Source: Allocoleopsis franciscana PCC 7113
Lineage (GTDB): Bacteria; Cyanobacteriota; Cyanobacteriia; Cyanobacteriales; Coleofasciculaceae
DNA: 38,468 nt
Reading direction: 5' to 3'
Assembly: GCF_000317515.1 (NCBI RefSeq)
Contig: NC_019741.1
Coordinates: 1 to 38,468 of the forward strand
Made by a program: the position numbers and the translations under genes. Of the stretch, positions 8,156-14,181 are shown piece after piece (position 1 is the first letter of the stretch; every line of letters begins with the position of its first letter). The notes under the pieces are model-generated. The model made no database searches, was not told the origin of the DNA, and was given only the letters and a program-made list of their open reading frames with translations.

Positions 8156-8701
8156 TCATTTCCTCTTCTCCTGTCGAAGGCGCAACACAGCGATTAGCTC
8201 TTCTGGATTTTCCTGTGCTTGCTCCAGAAGTCGGGTGATGGCTTCTTCTACAATTACCTCTTTATAAGGAGCGCTGCCCTTACCCAGTTCTAGCTGTAGC
8301 TGCAAATGAAACTTGTCTAACTGCTGCAAGACAGCAACACTTAGTTGGAAAGTAGCCTTACGGATGGCTGACTTGTTGACTTGTTGACTTGTTAGCTTGT
8401 CATCGGGTTGACTTGCTGACTTGTTGACTTGTTGACTTGTTAGCTTGTCATCGGGTTGACTTGCTGACTTGTTGACTTGTTGACTTGTTAGCTTGTCATC
8501 GGGTTGACTTGCTGACTTGTTGACTTGTTGACTTGTTAGCTTGTCATCGGGTTGGGTTGCTGTCTTGTTAACTTCCTGACTTGTTGACTTGTCATCAGGT
8601 TGACTGGCTGACTGGCTCAACTGCTCAAACCCTGCCAAGACTTTATCGGTGGAAGACAACGGGTCATTCTCCTCGTTTAACCGAGCGCGTCTTTTTGCCA
8701 C
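8156..8701 (-). CDS. parB: ParB-like partition partner with repeat region
   Basis: This is a 181-residue protein encoded just after parA and overlapping its end by 38 bases, the place of the centromere-binding partner in type I partition loci. The N-terminal 25 residues are basic and polar. Residues about 30-110 are a tandem repeat of a 16-residue unit (QPDDKLTSQQVNKSAS). The C-terminal domain (about 113-181, starting KATFQLSVAVLQQLDKFHLQ) looks like a small DNA-binding or dimerising helical domain and is not HTH-type ParB. The family assignment is by position and by the DNA repeats, since the fold is not certain. The repeat DNA (8367-8606) contains the same 9-mer as the inverted repeat before parA, suggesting that the protein binds both its own gene and the promoter. 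Confidence 0.7.
   Translation of the reverse strand: MAKRRARLNEENDPLSSTDKVLAGFEQLSQSASQPDDKSTSQEVNKTATQPDDKLTSQQVNKSASQPDDKLTSQQVNKSASQPDDKLTSQQVNKSASQPDDKLTSQQVNKSAIRKATFQLSVAVLQQLDKFHLQLQLELGKGSAPYKEVIVEEAITRLLEQAQENPEELIAVLRLRQEKRK
8367..8606. repeat. 48-bp tandem repeat inside parB-like gene
   Basis: Units at 8367-8414, 8415-8462 and 8463-8510 are identical. 8511-8558 differs at two bases and 8559-8606 is a decayed fifth copy. Each intact unit holds CTTGTTGAC twice with an 8-bp step, giving nine exact copies in all. This 9-mer also forms both arms of the inverted repeat at 9469-9496 before parA. It is a candidate centromere (parS-like) inside the coding region. Confidence 0.85.
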
Positions 8702-9452
8702 GTCGAAGTTCTCCTGTTATAAATGTAGCGATCGCTTTATAGGGGGCCACCAATTTTTTTTCCGACGCATAGTGGTGGATGGGTTCCCCTGCCAGATTCG
8801 ATTCAGCAAACTTGACTGACTTTGGCACGGGGTCAAAGACTGGGATATCCTGAAATCGTTTTTGCAACGAGGCTAAGACATCCTGAGTCATGATGGTGTT
8901 CATCTCTGCCATCGTCGGCAGAATTCCCAGAATCCTCAAACTAGGGTTGATCCGTCGCTGAATACTTTGGATGGTTTCCAGCAGGGAGGCTAGTCCTTTG
9001 AGGGCAAAAAACTGGCACTGGACTGGAATTAAAATGGCATCCGCCGCCGATAAAGCGTTGACCGTCAGCAGTCCTAAGCTGGGTGGGCAGTCAATCAGAA
9101 TGTGTTGGAACTGAGCTTTAGCTGGCTCTAGTCGTTCTTTGAGGATGAGAAAGTTACCAACTTTAGTTAGAAGCTCGGTTTCCCCTTTGGCTAAGGAAAT
9201 GTCAGAGGGTAGCAAGCTGAGTCCGGATTTGGTAGGGATAACTGCCTCCAGAACCTCCGCTTGCTCAGTAATCACGTCATAGGTTGTCAGTTGACCCGAC
9301 TGGACTTCCACACCGAGTCCAATGGTGAGATTCGCTTGGGGGTCTAAGTCAACGACTAGGCAGGAACTGCTCTCTAGCAATAACCCGCCCAGGCAGATGG
9401 TAGACGTGGTTTTTGCTACTCCCCCCTTTTGATTGGCGAGCGCTACAATCAT
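8664..9452 (-). CDS. parA: ParA-family partition ATPase
   Basis: This is a 262-residue ParA/Soj-type ATPase that drives segregation of a plasmid by cycling on nucleoid DNA. The deviant Walker A motif KGGVAKTT is at residues 9-16 with both signature lysines. CLVVDLDPQANLT is the A'-type motif, and HILIDCPPSLG the Walker B region. There is no N-terminal DNA-binding extension, so it is of the short type Ib/Soj class, in which the partner protein often acts as repressor. It is the first gene of a two-gene operon with the ParB-like protein. The promoter region at 9453-9530 carries an inverted repeat that matches the repeat in the partner's gene, consistent with autoregulation. Confidence 0.95.
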   Translation of the reverse strand: MIVALANQKGGVAKTTSTICLGGLLLESSSCLVVDLDPQANLTIGLGVEVQSGQLTTYDVITEQAEVLEAVIPTKSGLSLLPSDISLAKGETELLTKVGNFLILKERLEPAKAQFQHILIDCPPSLGLLTVNALSAADAILIPVQCQFFALKGLASLLETIQSIQRRINPSLRILGILPTMAEMNTIMTQDVLASLQKRFQDIPVFDPVPKSVKFAESNLAGEPIHHYASEKKLVAPYKAIATFITGELRRGKKTRSVKRGE

Positions 9453-9468
9453 AGGTTTTTGGCGTCAG

Positions 9469-9496
9469 CTTGTTGACTGGTTAACTTGTCAACAAG
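9469..9496. promoter_or_regulatory. Operator-like inverted repeat before parA
   Basis: CTTGTTGAC (9469-9477) and its perfect complement GTCAACAAG (9488-9496) are separated by 10 bases containing TTAAC. The site lies 17-44 bases upstream of the parA start. The same 9-mer occurs nine times in the parB-like gene, so one protein probably binds both places. Confidence 0.7.
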
Positions 9497-9671
9497 TCAT
9501 AAAGTCAGCAATATCATCTCAGTAGGGAACCGACAAAGCAAGGATGTGGAGTGATGCTCAGTAGGTTCTTTTTACCACCAATTTTTGTGACATTAGCTAC
9601 CCTAGAAGAGGGTGCTGGAAAAAGTCTCTAGAGGAAGAGGCTGCAACCCGAAGTATTTAGGAAAAAATTGA

Positions 9672-10598
9672 ATGTGGCTGAAGTTCGGCGTTAGTTCTGA
9701 TAACGCCTTGGTTTGTATTGAAGATATCCCCAGTGGCAAAACATCTCTTACCTGTCTGTATTGCGGCGGCGGCTTAACCGCCAAAAAGGGTCGGGTTAAG
9801 GAGCATCATTTTGCTCATACCGACACAACTTGTAAACCCGTTGCCAATCGTGTGGCTTATCGAGATTTTCCCGCTTTACCGCTCTACGATAACTTCAATA
9901 TTCAGTTGTCCGGGAAAGAGTTGGAAGAACTGAAGGTGTTTTGGCTCAACTATGGGGTGAGAAATGAAGGCATTTTTGTCAAGCCTTCTTTCAAATTAAT
10001 TCTCTCGAAGTTGTTAGCTTGGAATGAGGGTGGATTCTATGAATTTACTCCGTTAGGTAAAATTCCTGTAGGAGCGCTTCCCTTAAGGCTATTCAACGAA
10101 GTGCAAGAACCCTCGTTATTGGAAAAGTTAGCTAAATTAGAGCAAGCTGCACAACGCGCTCAACTGATAAATTCTCAATATTTGTCAGAAAAAGTTGCCG
10201 ATTTGAGAATTTACCGCGCTCTCTTGAAACGAATTCTCTTGAATAACCTCTACTTTCTGGAAATCAAAGTGGGTCGGAAACTCTTGCATAAAATCGGGGT
10301 GACGAAGCGACCGATTGAAGAACGAGTGATGGAAGTGCACAGAGATTTAGCCGCTCACTATAAGCGGGTGGACATTCAAGTTTTAGATGTTTGGAAGCAT
10401 CGAGGAAATGTAGAGCTGTACTTCAAGCATCGGTATAAAGACTTCAATTATCGAATTGGGAGTTTGACGGAATATTTCCGGTTTACTGATGTTGAGGCAG
10501 TATTGGATGATTTACGTCAAATGCAGCCGAAAGTTTTAGAACCAGTAGAGATGGATGTGCTGGAGGACAATTTTATCAGTTCCTTATGCCGCCATTGA
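9672..10598 (+). CDS. CoiA-like zinc finger/GIY-YIG type nuclease
   Basis: This is a 308-residue protein with two recognisable parts. Residues about 20-65 resemble the N-terminal zinc finger of CoiA-like competence proteins: CLYCGG, then KKGRVKEHHFAHT and a later Cys. Residues about 190-295 resemble the T5orf172/MUG113 branch of the GIY-YIG superfamily: LYFLEIKVGRKLLHKIGVTK, RPIEERVMEV, then VELYFKHRYKDFNYRIG and EYFRF. In these domains Tyr, Lys/Arg and Glu act in DNA strand cleavage. The first GIY motif here is altered (YFLEI), so activity is uncertain. The middle is helical. Its end overlaps the end of the convergent HetZ-like gene by 15 bases. It could process incoming or plasmid DNA; the job is inferred. 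Confidence 0.65.
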   Translation: MWLKFGVSSDNALVCIEDIPSGKTSLTCLYCGGGLTAKKGRVKEHHFAHTDTTCKPVANRVAYRDFPALPLYDNFNIQLSGKELEELKVFWLNYGVRNEGIFVKPSFKLILSKLLAWNEGGFYEFTPLGKIPVGALPLRLFNEVQEPSLLEKLAKLEQAAQRAQLINSQYLSEKVADLRIYRALLKRILLNNLYFLEIKVGRKLLHKIGVTKRPIEERVMEVHRDLAAHYKRVDIQVLDVWKHRGNVELYFKHRYKDFNYRIGSLTEYFRFTDVEAVLDDLRQMQPKVLEPVEMDVLEDNFISSLCRH

Positions 10599-11816
10599 GT
10601 GGTTAATGCTGTTATTGGAACTTTCTACTGCATTGTTGCGAACCAGACTTGCCATATCTAACAACTGAGTCCAGCGCTTTTGTATCTGTTTCGGTGTAAT
10701 TTTCAGAGCTTTGACAATCTCAAAATCACTTTTTTTCGCCCGTTTGAGTTCCAACAATTGCTGTTGGGTGGGGTCAAGTTGTCCGACAAAGGCGTCCCAC
10801 TGCTTGGATGAGAGTCCCAACTTCTGGTCAACGTCTGCACCTAACCATTGATGTACCAGTTGCCAGTGAGACGTGTGAGCGAATTTTTCCACATGGTACT
10901 TAAAGCGCTGTTGCAGATAGTCCCGTTGGCGGGGTGTTAAACCCATGATTTCGTCGATTTCGGGGGGGGCAAAGTCTTGCAGTTTTAAAATTAAGTAATC
11001 GGCGCAGTCTTTGTGACCCTGACCCTCCAGGTATTGTACTAGCTCACCCACAACGCGCTCGCGCAGAACGGCATCATGAGGGTCTTTGGTTTCAGCCACT
11101 AGACGCTCTCTCACCTGCTGCATCATGGGTGAGCGACTTTGTATCTGTGCTTCTTCGCCTTTGGCAAACTCGGTTACCTGTTCAATGTCCATGACGGTAT
11201 CGGTGGGTTGGCGTTTGGCAAAGCTTTTGGCTCTGAGTACGAGTAATTGCATGGCACCATAGCCGGTCATCACCCGTCGTTTGGCGTATTGTTCAGTAAA
11301 AGCCATGTATTCGGCGAGTTCGATTCGGGTACGAGGGGTGTAGTTGTCAGCGACCTGATTTTCCCGTCTAAAGGCTCTGAGGGAATCGGCGTAAAAGTCT
11401 TGCAGGAAGTCTTCGATTAAATTGCGTCTGGCGGCAAAGCTTAACTGGGCTTGAGCGGGTGCTATTTGGCGATATATCATCACGCTCAGGTTACTGTGGA
11501 GTTCCACACGACCTTGCTTGGAACCGAGATTATAGTACTCAACACACTTAGAGAGGCGATGACGTGCCAAGCTTAACTGTGAGGAACGGACTTCACCACT
11601 CTGTAGAATCCGGTCACTCTTGGTACAAATCCGTGCGACTTCTGCCACGATGCGGTTGATGACGGTTAGAGCATTGCTGGGTAAGGAACCAAGTTGAAGT
11701 GTCAGTTCTTCTTGGAGTAGCTCAGTTAAGGCGGTTGTGTCGATTAGGGTGATATTGTCCTGAGTGGTGTGGGTGGAGGAAGAAGATTGATGATATGAGT
11801 TGGTGGTGGTGTTCAT
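10584..11816 (-). CDS. HetZ-related sigma-factor-like regulator
   Basis: This is a 410-residue protein resembling, from memory, the cyanobacterial HetZ-related family. Landmarks are LARHRLSKCVEYYNLGSKQG, RVELHSNLSVMIYRQI, LIEDFLQDFYADSLRAFRRE, RTRIELAEYMAFTEQYAKRR and MQLLVLRAKSFAKRQP. The C-terminal half is sigma-factor-like: EIDEIMGLTPRQRDYLQQRF, and a final helix-turn-helix in SDFEIVKALKITPKQIQKRW. HetZ controls early heterocyst differentiation in filamentous species, but relatives occur in species that do not differentiate, so no developmental role should be assumed. The N-terminal 30 residues are Ser/Thr-rich and disordered. It is a single gene, convergent with the GIY-YIG gene. The family name is from recall and needs a search. 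Confidence 0.6.
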   Translation of the reverse strand: MNTTTNSYHQSSSSTHTTQDNITLIDTTALTELLQEELTLQLGSLPSNALTVINRIVAEVARICTKSDRILQSGEVRSSQLSLARHRLSKCVEYYNLGSKQGRVELHSNLSVMIYRQIAPAQAQLSFAARRNLIEDFLQDFYADSLRAFRRENQVADNYTPRTRIELAEYMAFTEQYAKRRVMTGYGAMQLLVLRAKSFAKRQPTDTVMDIEQVTEFAKGEEAQIQSRSPMMQQVRERLVAETKDPHDAVLRERVVGELVQYLEGQGHKDCADYLILKLQDFAPPEIDEIMGLTPRQRDYLQQRFKYHVEKFAHTSHWQLVHQWLGADVDQKLGLSSKQWDAFVGQLDPTQQQLLELKRAKKSDFEIVKALKITPKQIQKRWTQLLDMASLVRNNAVESSNNSINHSMAA

Positions 11817-12216
11817 GGTAAAGGCCCCGTTCGACTCTAGTTATGACTGTGACGAAGCTCAGAGTGGTGTTGGGTTCGCCCCTGTGCTCTTTCGTCTACA
11901 ATTCGACTCTAAAGCGCTTCTAAAAGGCTTTGTGCTCTGCATGTGCAGGCTCTCCAATATGGTTGGTGTCAGGCTATCGTCTGATGGGGTTGGTGCGGTC
12001 GTGTCGGATGCTATCAACCGCCTACTGTGCCTGGATTTGAACGATTTTTATGGGGAGAGTAGAAGGAAGTCGGCTTCCCAACAAACGAGTGGACAATTTT
12101 CAAACTGGGACGGATGAATCAGTTTATGGTTCGTCGTAGAAAAGTTCTCGTTTCCAGAAAAAATTCAGGTTTTCGTTCTTAAACCGGAATGTTTTAGCAC
12201 TTGGGGTGAAGGTTAG
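11817..12216. other. Divergent intergenic region, no gene
   Basis: This holds the upstream region of the HetZ-like gene (minus strand) and leads to the promoter of the next plus-strand gene. An open frame of about 105 codons (11800-12117) exists but starts inside the HetZ-like gene's complement and has no ribosome site or recognisable protein, so I do not call it. Confidence 0.4.
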
Positions 12217-12256
12217 TATAATGCTGATATCAACCTTGATAGGCTATCGATATCAG
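12217..12256 (+). promoter_or_regulatory. Promoter with GATATC operator pair
   Basis: TATAAT at 12217-12222 is a good -10 box, with only a weak -35. Just downstream lie CTGATATC (12224-12231) and its perfect complement GATATCAG (12249-12256), 25 bp apart centre to centre. They straddle the expected transcription start of the following gene, whose coding region carries six more GATATC. This fits autorepression. Confidence 0.6.
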
Positions 12257-12789
12257 CTACCATGCCTGACGAACCTCCGAGCCAGATGATTCGCGTACCC
12301 ACGCCTTTGGTTGAATCCGTAAGGGAACTATCCCGGCTCCATAGGGCTGGACGTACCAAGGCAGTTTTGGAGGGGATAGAGCGCCTTGTAGCTGCTATTG
12401 ACAGCGAAACTGAAATCGACATCGATAGCGTTACAAATCTGATATCAACACTCACCTTCCGCCTGGAGCGACTGGAATCAGAGAGAGAGAGCGAGGAGGC
12501 GGCCATTGATATCGCATCCCTCATGCTATCAATATCAGACCTGACTGAACGACTAGTGCATGTCGAATCAGATATTGAGGCAATCGCGCTCACCCTCCAA
12601 GACCTGAATGTGAGAATGTCAGATTTGGAAGGAATGGGAGATATCGGCTACACCACCAGTCGCTTATCCGAACTAGAAGCCCTTGATGATATCGGATTTG
12701 ATATCGATTTGACAGCAGCCCCCCCCGCGACCGCTGACATCGCTACTGATAGTAGTGCGATAGCAGAATCTCAAGACCGCAGTGATATC
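12226..12789. repeat. GATATC iteron cluster in promoter and gene
   Basis: Exact GATATC occurs at 12226, 12249, 12441, 12508, 12640, 12688, 12700 and 12784, eight times in 564 bases; a random sequence would have about 0.14. Near-matches (AATATC, GATATT, GACATC) add more. Five of the six coding copies are in frame as Asp-Ile, but 12441 is in another frame (Leu-Ile-Ser) and two are outside the gene, so the peptide alone does not explain them. Confidence 0.8.
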
Positions 12790-13071
12790 AGCACTGAGAA
12801 CGGAACGACAGCAGAAGTAGGGAACCAATTCAATATCGCTACTGATAGCAATACGATAGCAGAATCCCCGCCACAGCCTATAGCTCCACTCACCCAATCG
12901 GCGTTGGCAAAAAGATTGGGTATCTCAGACAAGGCAATCCAGAAGCATCGGCTTCATGGAGAGGAAAGCTTTGCTCAGTGGAGTCGCGATCGCGACCCGG
13001 ATGGCATCGCCTGGACTTGGGAGGGCAGGGGGGGCAGGGGTCAGCCCCTGCGGTTTGTGCCGCTGCTCTAG
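12262..13071 (+). CDS. Plasmid DNA-binding protein with GATATC-rich gene
   Basis: This is a 269-residue protein. The N-terminus (residues about 10-45, IRVPTPLVESVRELSRLHRA, then GRTKAVLEGIERLV) looks like a small ribbon-helix-helix or helical DNA-binding segment seen in plasmid proteins of cyanobacteria. Residues about 55-130 form a heptad-like Leu/Ile pattern consistent with a coiled coil, followed by an acidic Thr/Ser/Ala-rich linker (about 135-210). The C-terminal 55 residues carry a helix-turn-helix (LTQSALAKRLGISDKAIQKH) and a Trp-rich end. Its gene and promoter contain eight GATATC sites. The stop overlaps the stop of the next gene on the other strand. It may be a partition or replication-control protein; the function is inferred. 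Confidence 0.6.
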   Translation: MPDEPPSQMIRVPTPLVESVRELSRLHRAGRTKAVLEGIERLVAAIDSETEIDIDSVTNLISTLTFRLERLESERESEEAAIDIASLMLSISDLTERLVHVESDIEAIALTLQDLNVRMSDLEGMGDIGYTTSRLSELEALDDIGFDIDLTAAPPATADIATDSSAIAESQDRSDISTENGTTAEVGNQFNIATDSNTIAESPPQPIAPLTQSALAKRLGISDKAIQKHRLHGEESFAQWSRDRDPDGIAWTWEGRGGRGQPLRFVPLL

Positions 13072-13433
13072 CCGTCCTCCAAGCGAATCAGTTCTCGGCC
13101 AATGCGCTCCACCAGTTCAGATCGGCTAAGTCCCCGGCGAAGCGCCAATTGCTCCAAGCCTGCGTAAGCTTCATTGGTCAGGGTGAAAGTTCGGTTCTCT
13201 TTTTTTTCCTCGTAAGCAGCATTGCCCTTCTTTCCCTTCCCTTGTGGGCGATACGAACGGCGTATCGGTAATGGCTCAGGCACAAAAGTTTTGCAACAGA
13301 ATTTGCAAAGGTATCTCTGCGTTTTTTGTTTGTCCTGTTTTGTTTTCCGGTAAGAGCCGTTCCTAACAACATAGTCGGGCTTACCATAGCTGTCGCAAGT
13401 TTCATTTGGACAGGGGGGAGGGGAAGGGGGCAT
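13068..13433 (-). CDS. Zinc-ribbon and RHH DNA-binding protein
   Basis: This is a 121-residue protein. Residues about 8-52 form a zinc ribbon with paired cysteines (CPNETC, then QRYLCKFCCKTF) like the N-terminal element of IS1 InsA and related transposase-linked domains. The middle is very basic (RRSYRPQGKGKKG). The C-terminus (about 80-121, NRTFTLTNEAYAGLEQLALR and GLSRSELVERIGREL) looks like a ribbon-helix-helix DNA-binding unit. It may be a small plasmid regulator rather than a transposase, as there is no catalytic domain and no terminal repeat. It converges with the GATATC-rich gene, sharing a CTAG stop. An AAAGAAAG purine run precedes the ATG. Confidence 0.6.
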   Translation of the reverse strand: MPPSPPPCPNETCDSYGKPDYVVRNGSYRKTKQDKQKTQRYLCKFCCKTFVPEPLPIRRSYRPQGKGKKGNAAYEEKKENRTFTLTNEAYAGLEQLALRRGLSRSELVERIGRELIRLEDG

Positions 13434-13722
13434 AGGTGCTTTCTTTTGAATCTTTTATCATGAAAGCACCAACAAAGCACGAACGTACCCGCCAAAAACA
13501 GTGAAAACGGGTCGGCGCTTATAAGTGTTGATATAAACCCTTAAGCCTTTTCAGGGTAAACACTTAGCTAACCATCACTTATAAAAATAAAATTTGGGCA
13601 AGTTTTTTACTTATAAAAAAAAGGACAAAAATAAAGGCTGAAACCTAGTTACGGTAACTATTATAACCGTAATTTATTAAGATGCATTTTTGCAGTAGGT
13701 ACACCGAACTCAACTCCACTCC
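13434..13722. other. A+T-rich structured region, possible origin or control site
   Basis: This is a divergent intergenic stretch of 289 bases, rich in A+T. It holds a nested inverted repeat: outer arms AAGTGTT/AACACTT (13523-13529 and 13559-13565) and inner arms ACCCT/AGGGT (13537-13541 and 13553-13557). CTTATAA occurs three times (about 13518, 13578 and 13610). A further inverted repeat TTACGGT/ACCGTAA (13649-13655 and 13666-13672) lies before the next gene. This is the sort of sequence seen at replication origins or divergent operators. No initiator box is identified. Confidence 0.4.
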
Positions 13723-14025
13723 ATGTCCAGCTCTGACCTTATCGAATTCCATGCCAACGCCCTCGCCCTGGCGGTGCTCATCCAGGCCCAGGCTAAGAGC
13801 AAGGACGAGGGCGAGACTGAGAGAGTCAGCTATCCCCGGACGCACAAGGAGTACTTGGCTCAGCCCATCGCGAACATGACGAGGCTGGACATATGGAATA
13901 TGGTCAATGAGCGGCTGGAGGGAGAGCATCTCTATCGCATCGATCGCCTGGAGAAGACGGTGGAATCTTACGGTGTCAGAATCGCTCAGCTAGAAGCCAA
14001 TCAAAAACCACCACAGTTGAGCTGA
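13723..14025 (+). CDS. Small coiled-coil protein, unknown
   Basis: This is a 100-residue protein. The N-terminal half has an Ala/Leu-rich helix (HANALALAVLIQAQAKS). The C-terminal 45 residues carry a coiled-coil pattern (IWNMVNERLEGEHLYRIDRL, then EKTVESYGVRIAQLE). I do not recognise a family. It lies between the structured region and the end of the primase-polymerase gene on the opposite strand, so it may take part in replication control. No good Shine-Dalgarno precedes the ATG at 13723. Shortly after its stop another frame stays open to 14179 without a usual start codon, which could mean a frameshifted C-terminal extension. Confidence 0.5.
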   Translation: MSSSDLIEFHANALALAVLIQAQAKSKDEGETERVSYPRTHKEYLAQPIANMTRLDIWNMVNERLEGEHLYRIDRLEKTVESYGVRIAQLEANQKPPQLS

Positions 14026-14181
14026 CGCACTCAAGTGCGCCGTGGCACCGCCAGCTCAAACCAGATTTTCGCGATCGCAAAGACCTCCTCTTCTCCCACC
14101 AGTTCCCCGCACTCTGTATCGAGCCTGCTCGATACAGTACCCCAGAAGCCAAAGTGCTAGCAGAGGAATGGAGCCGGAGTT
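14026..14181 (+). other. Open frame without start; contains a 10-bp hairpin
   Basis: In the frame running through 14025-14027, about 50 codons stay open to a TAG at 14177-14179 (including KPDFRDRKDLLFSHQFPALC). No ATG, GTG or TTG start is seen in that frame. It may be a frameshifted extension of the preceding 100-residue gene or chance. Within it, CTGTATCGAG (14114-14123) and CTCGATACAG (14128-14137) form a perfect 10-bp hairpin with a 4-base loop and no T-run, so it is not a standard terminator. Confidence 0.3.

Noticed and set aside
8367-8606. Regular repeats resembling a CRISPR array
   Set aside because: The 48-bp units are contiguous without unique spacers and lie inside an open reading frame.
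11800-12117. A 105-codon plus-strand frame upstream of the GATATC-rich gene
   Set aside because: No ribosome site, starts within the complement of the HetZ-like gene, and no recognisable protein pattern.
13068-13433. Zinc-ribbon protein as an IS1-type transposase
   Set aside because: There is no catalytic partner frame and no terminal inverted repeats; the C-terminal RHH-like part fits a regulator.
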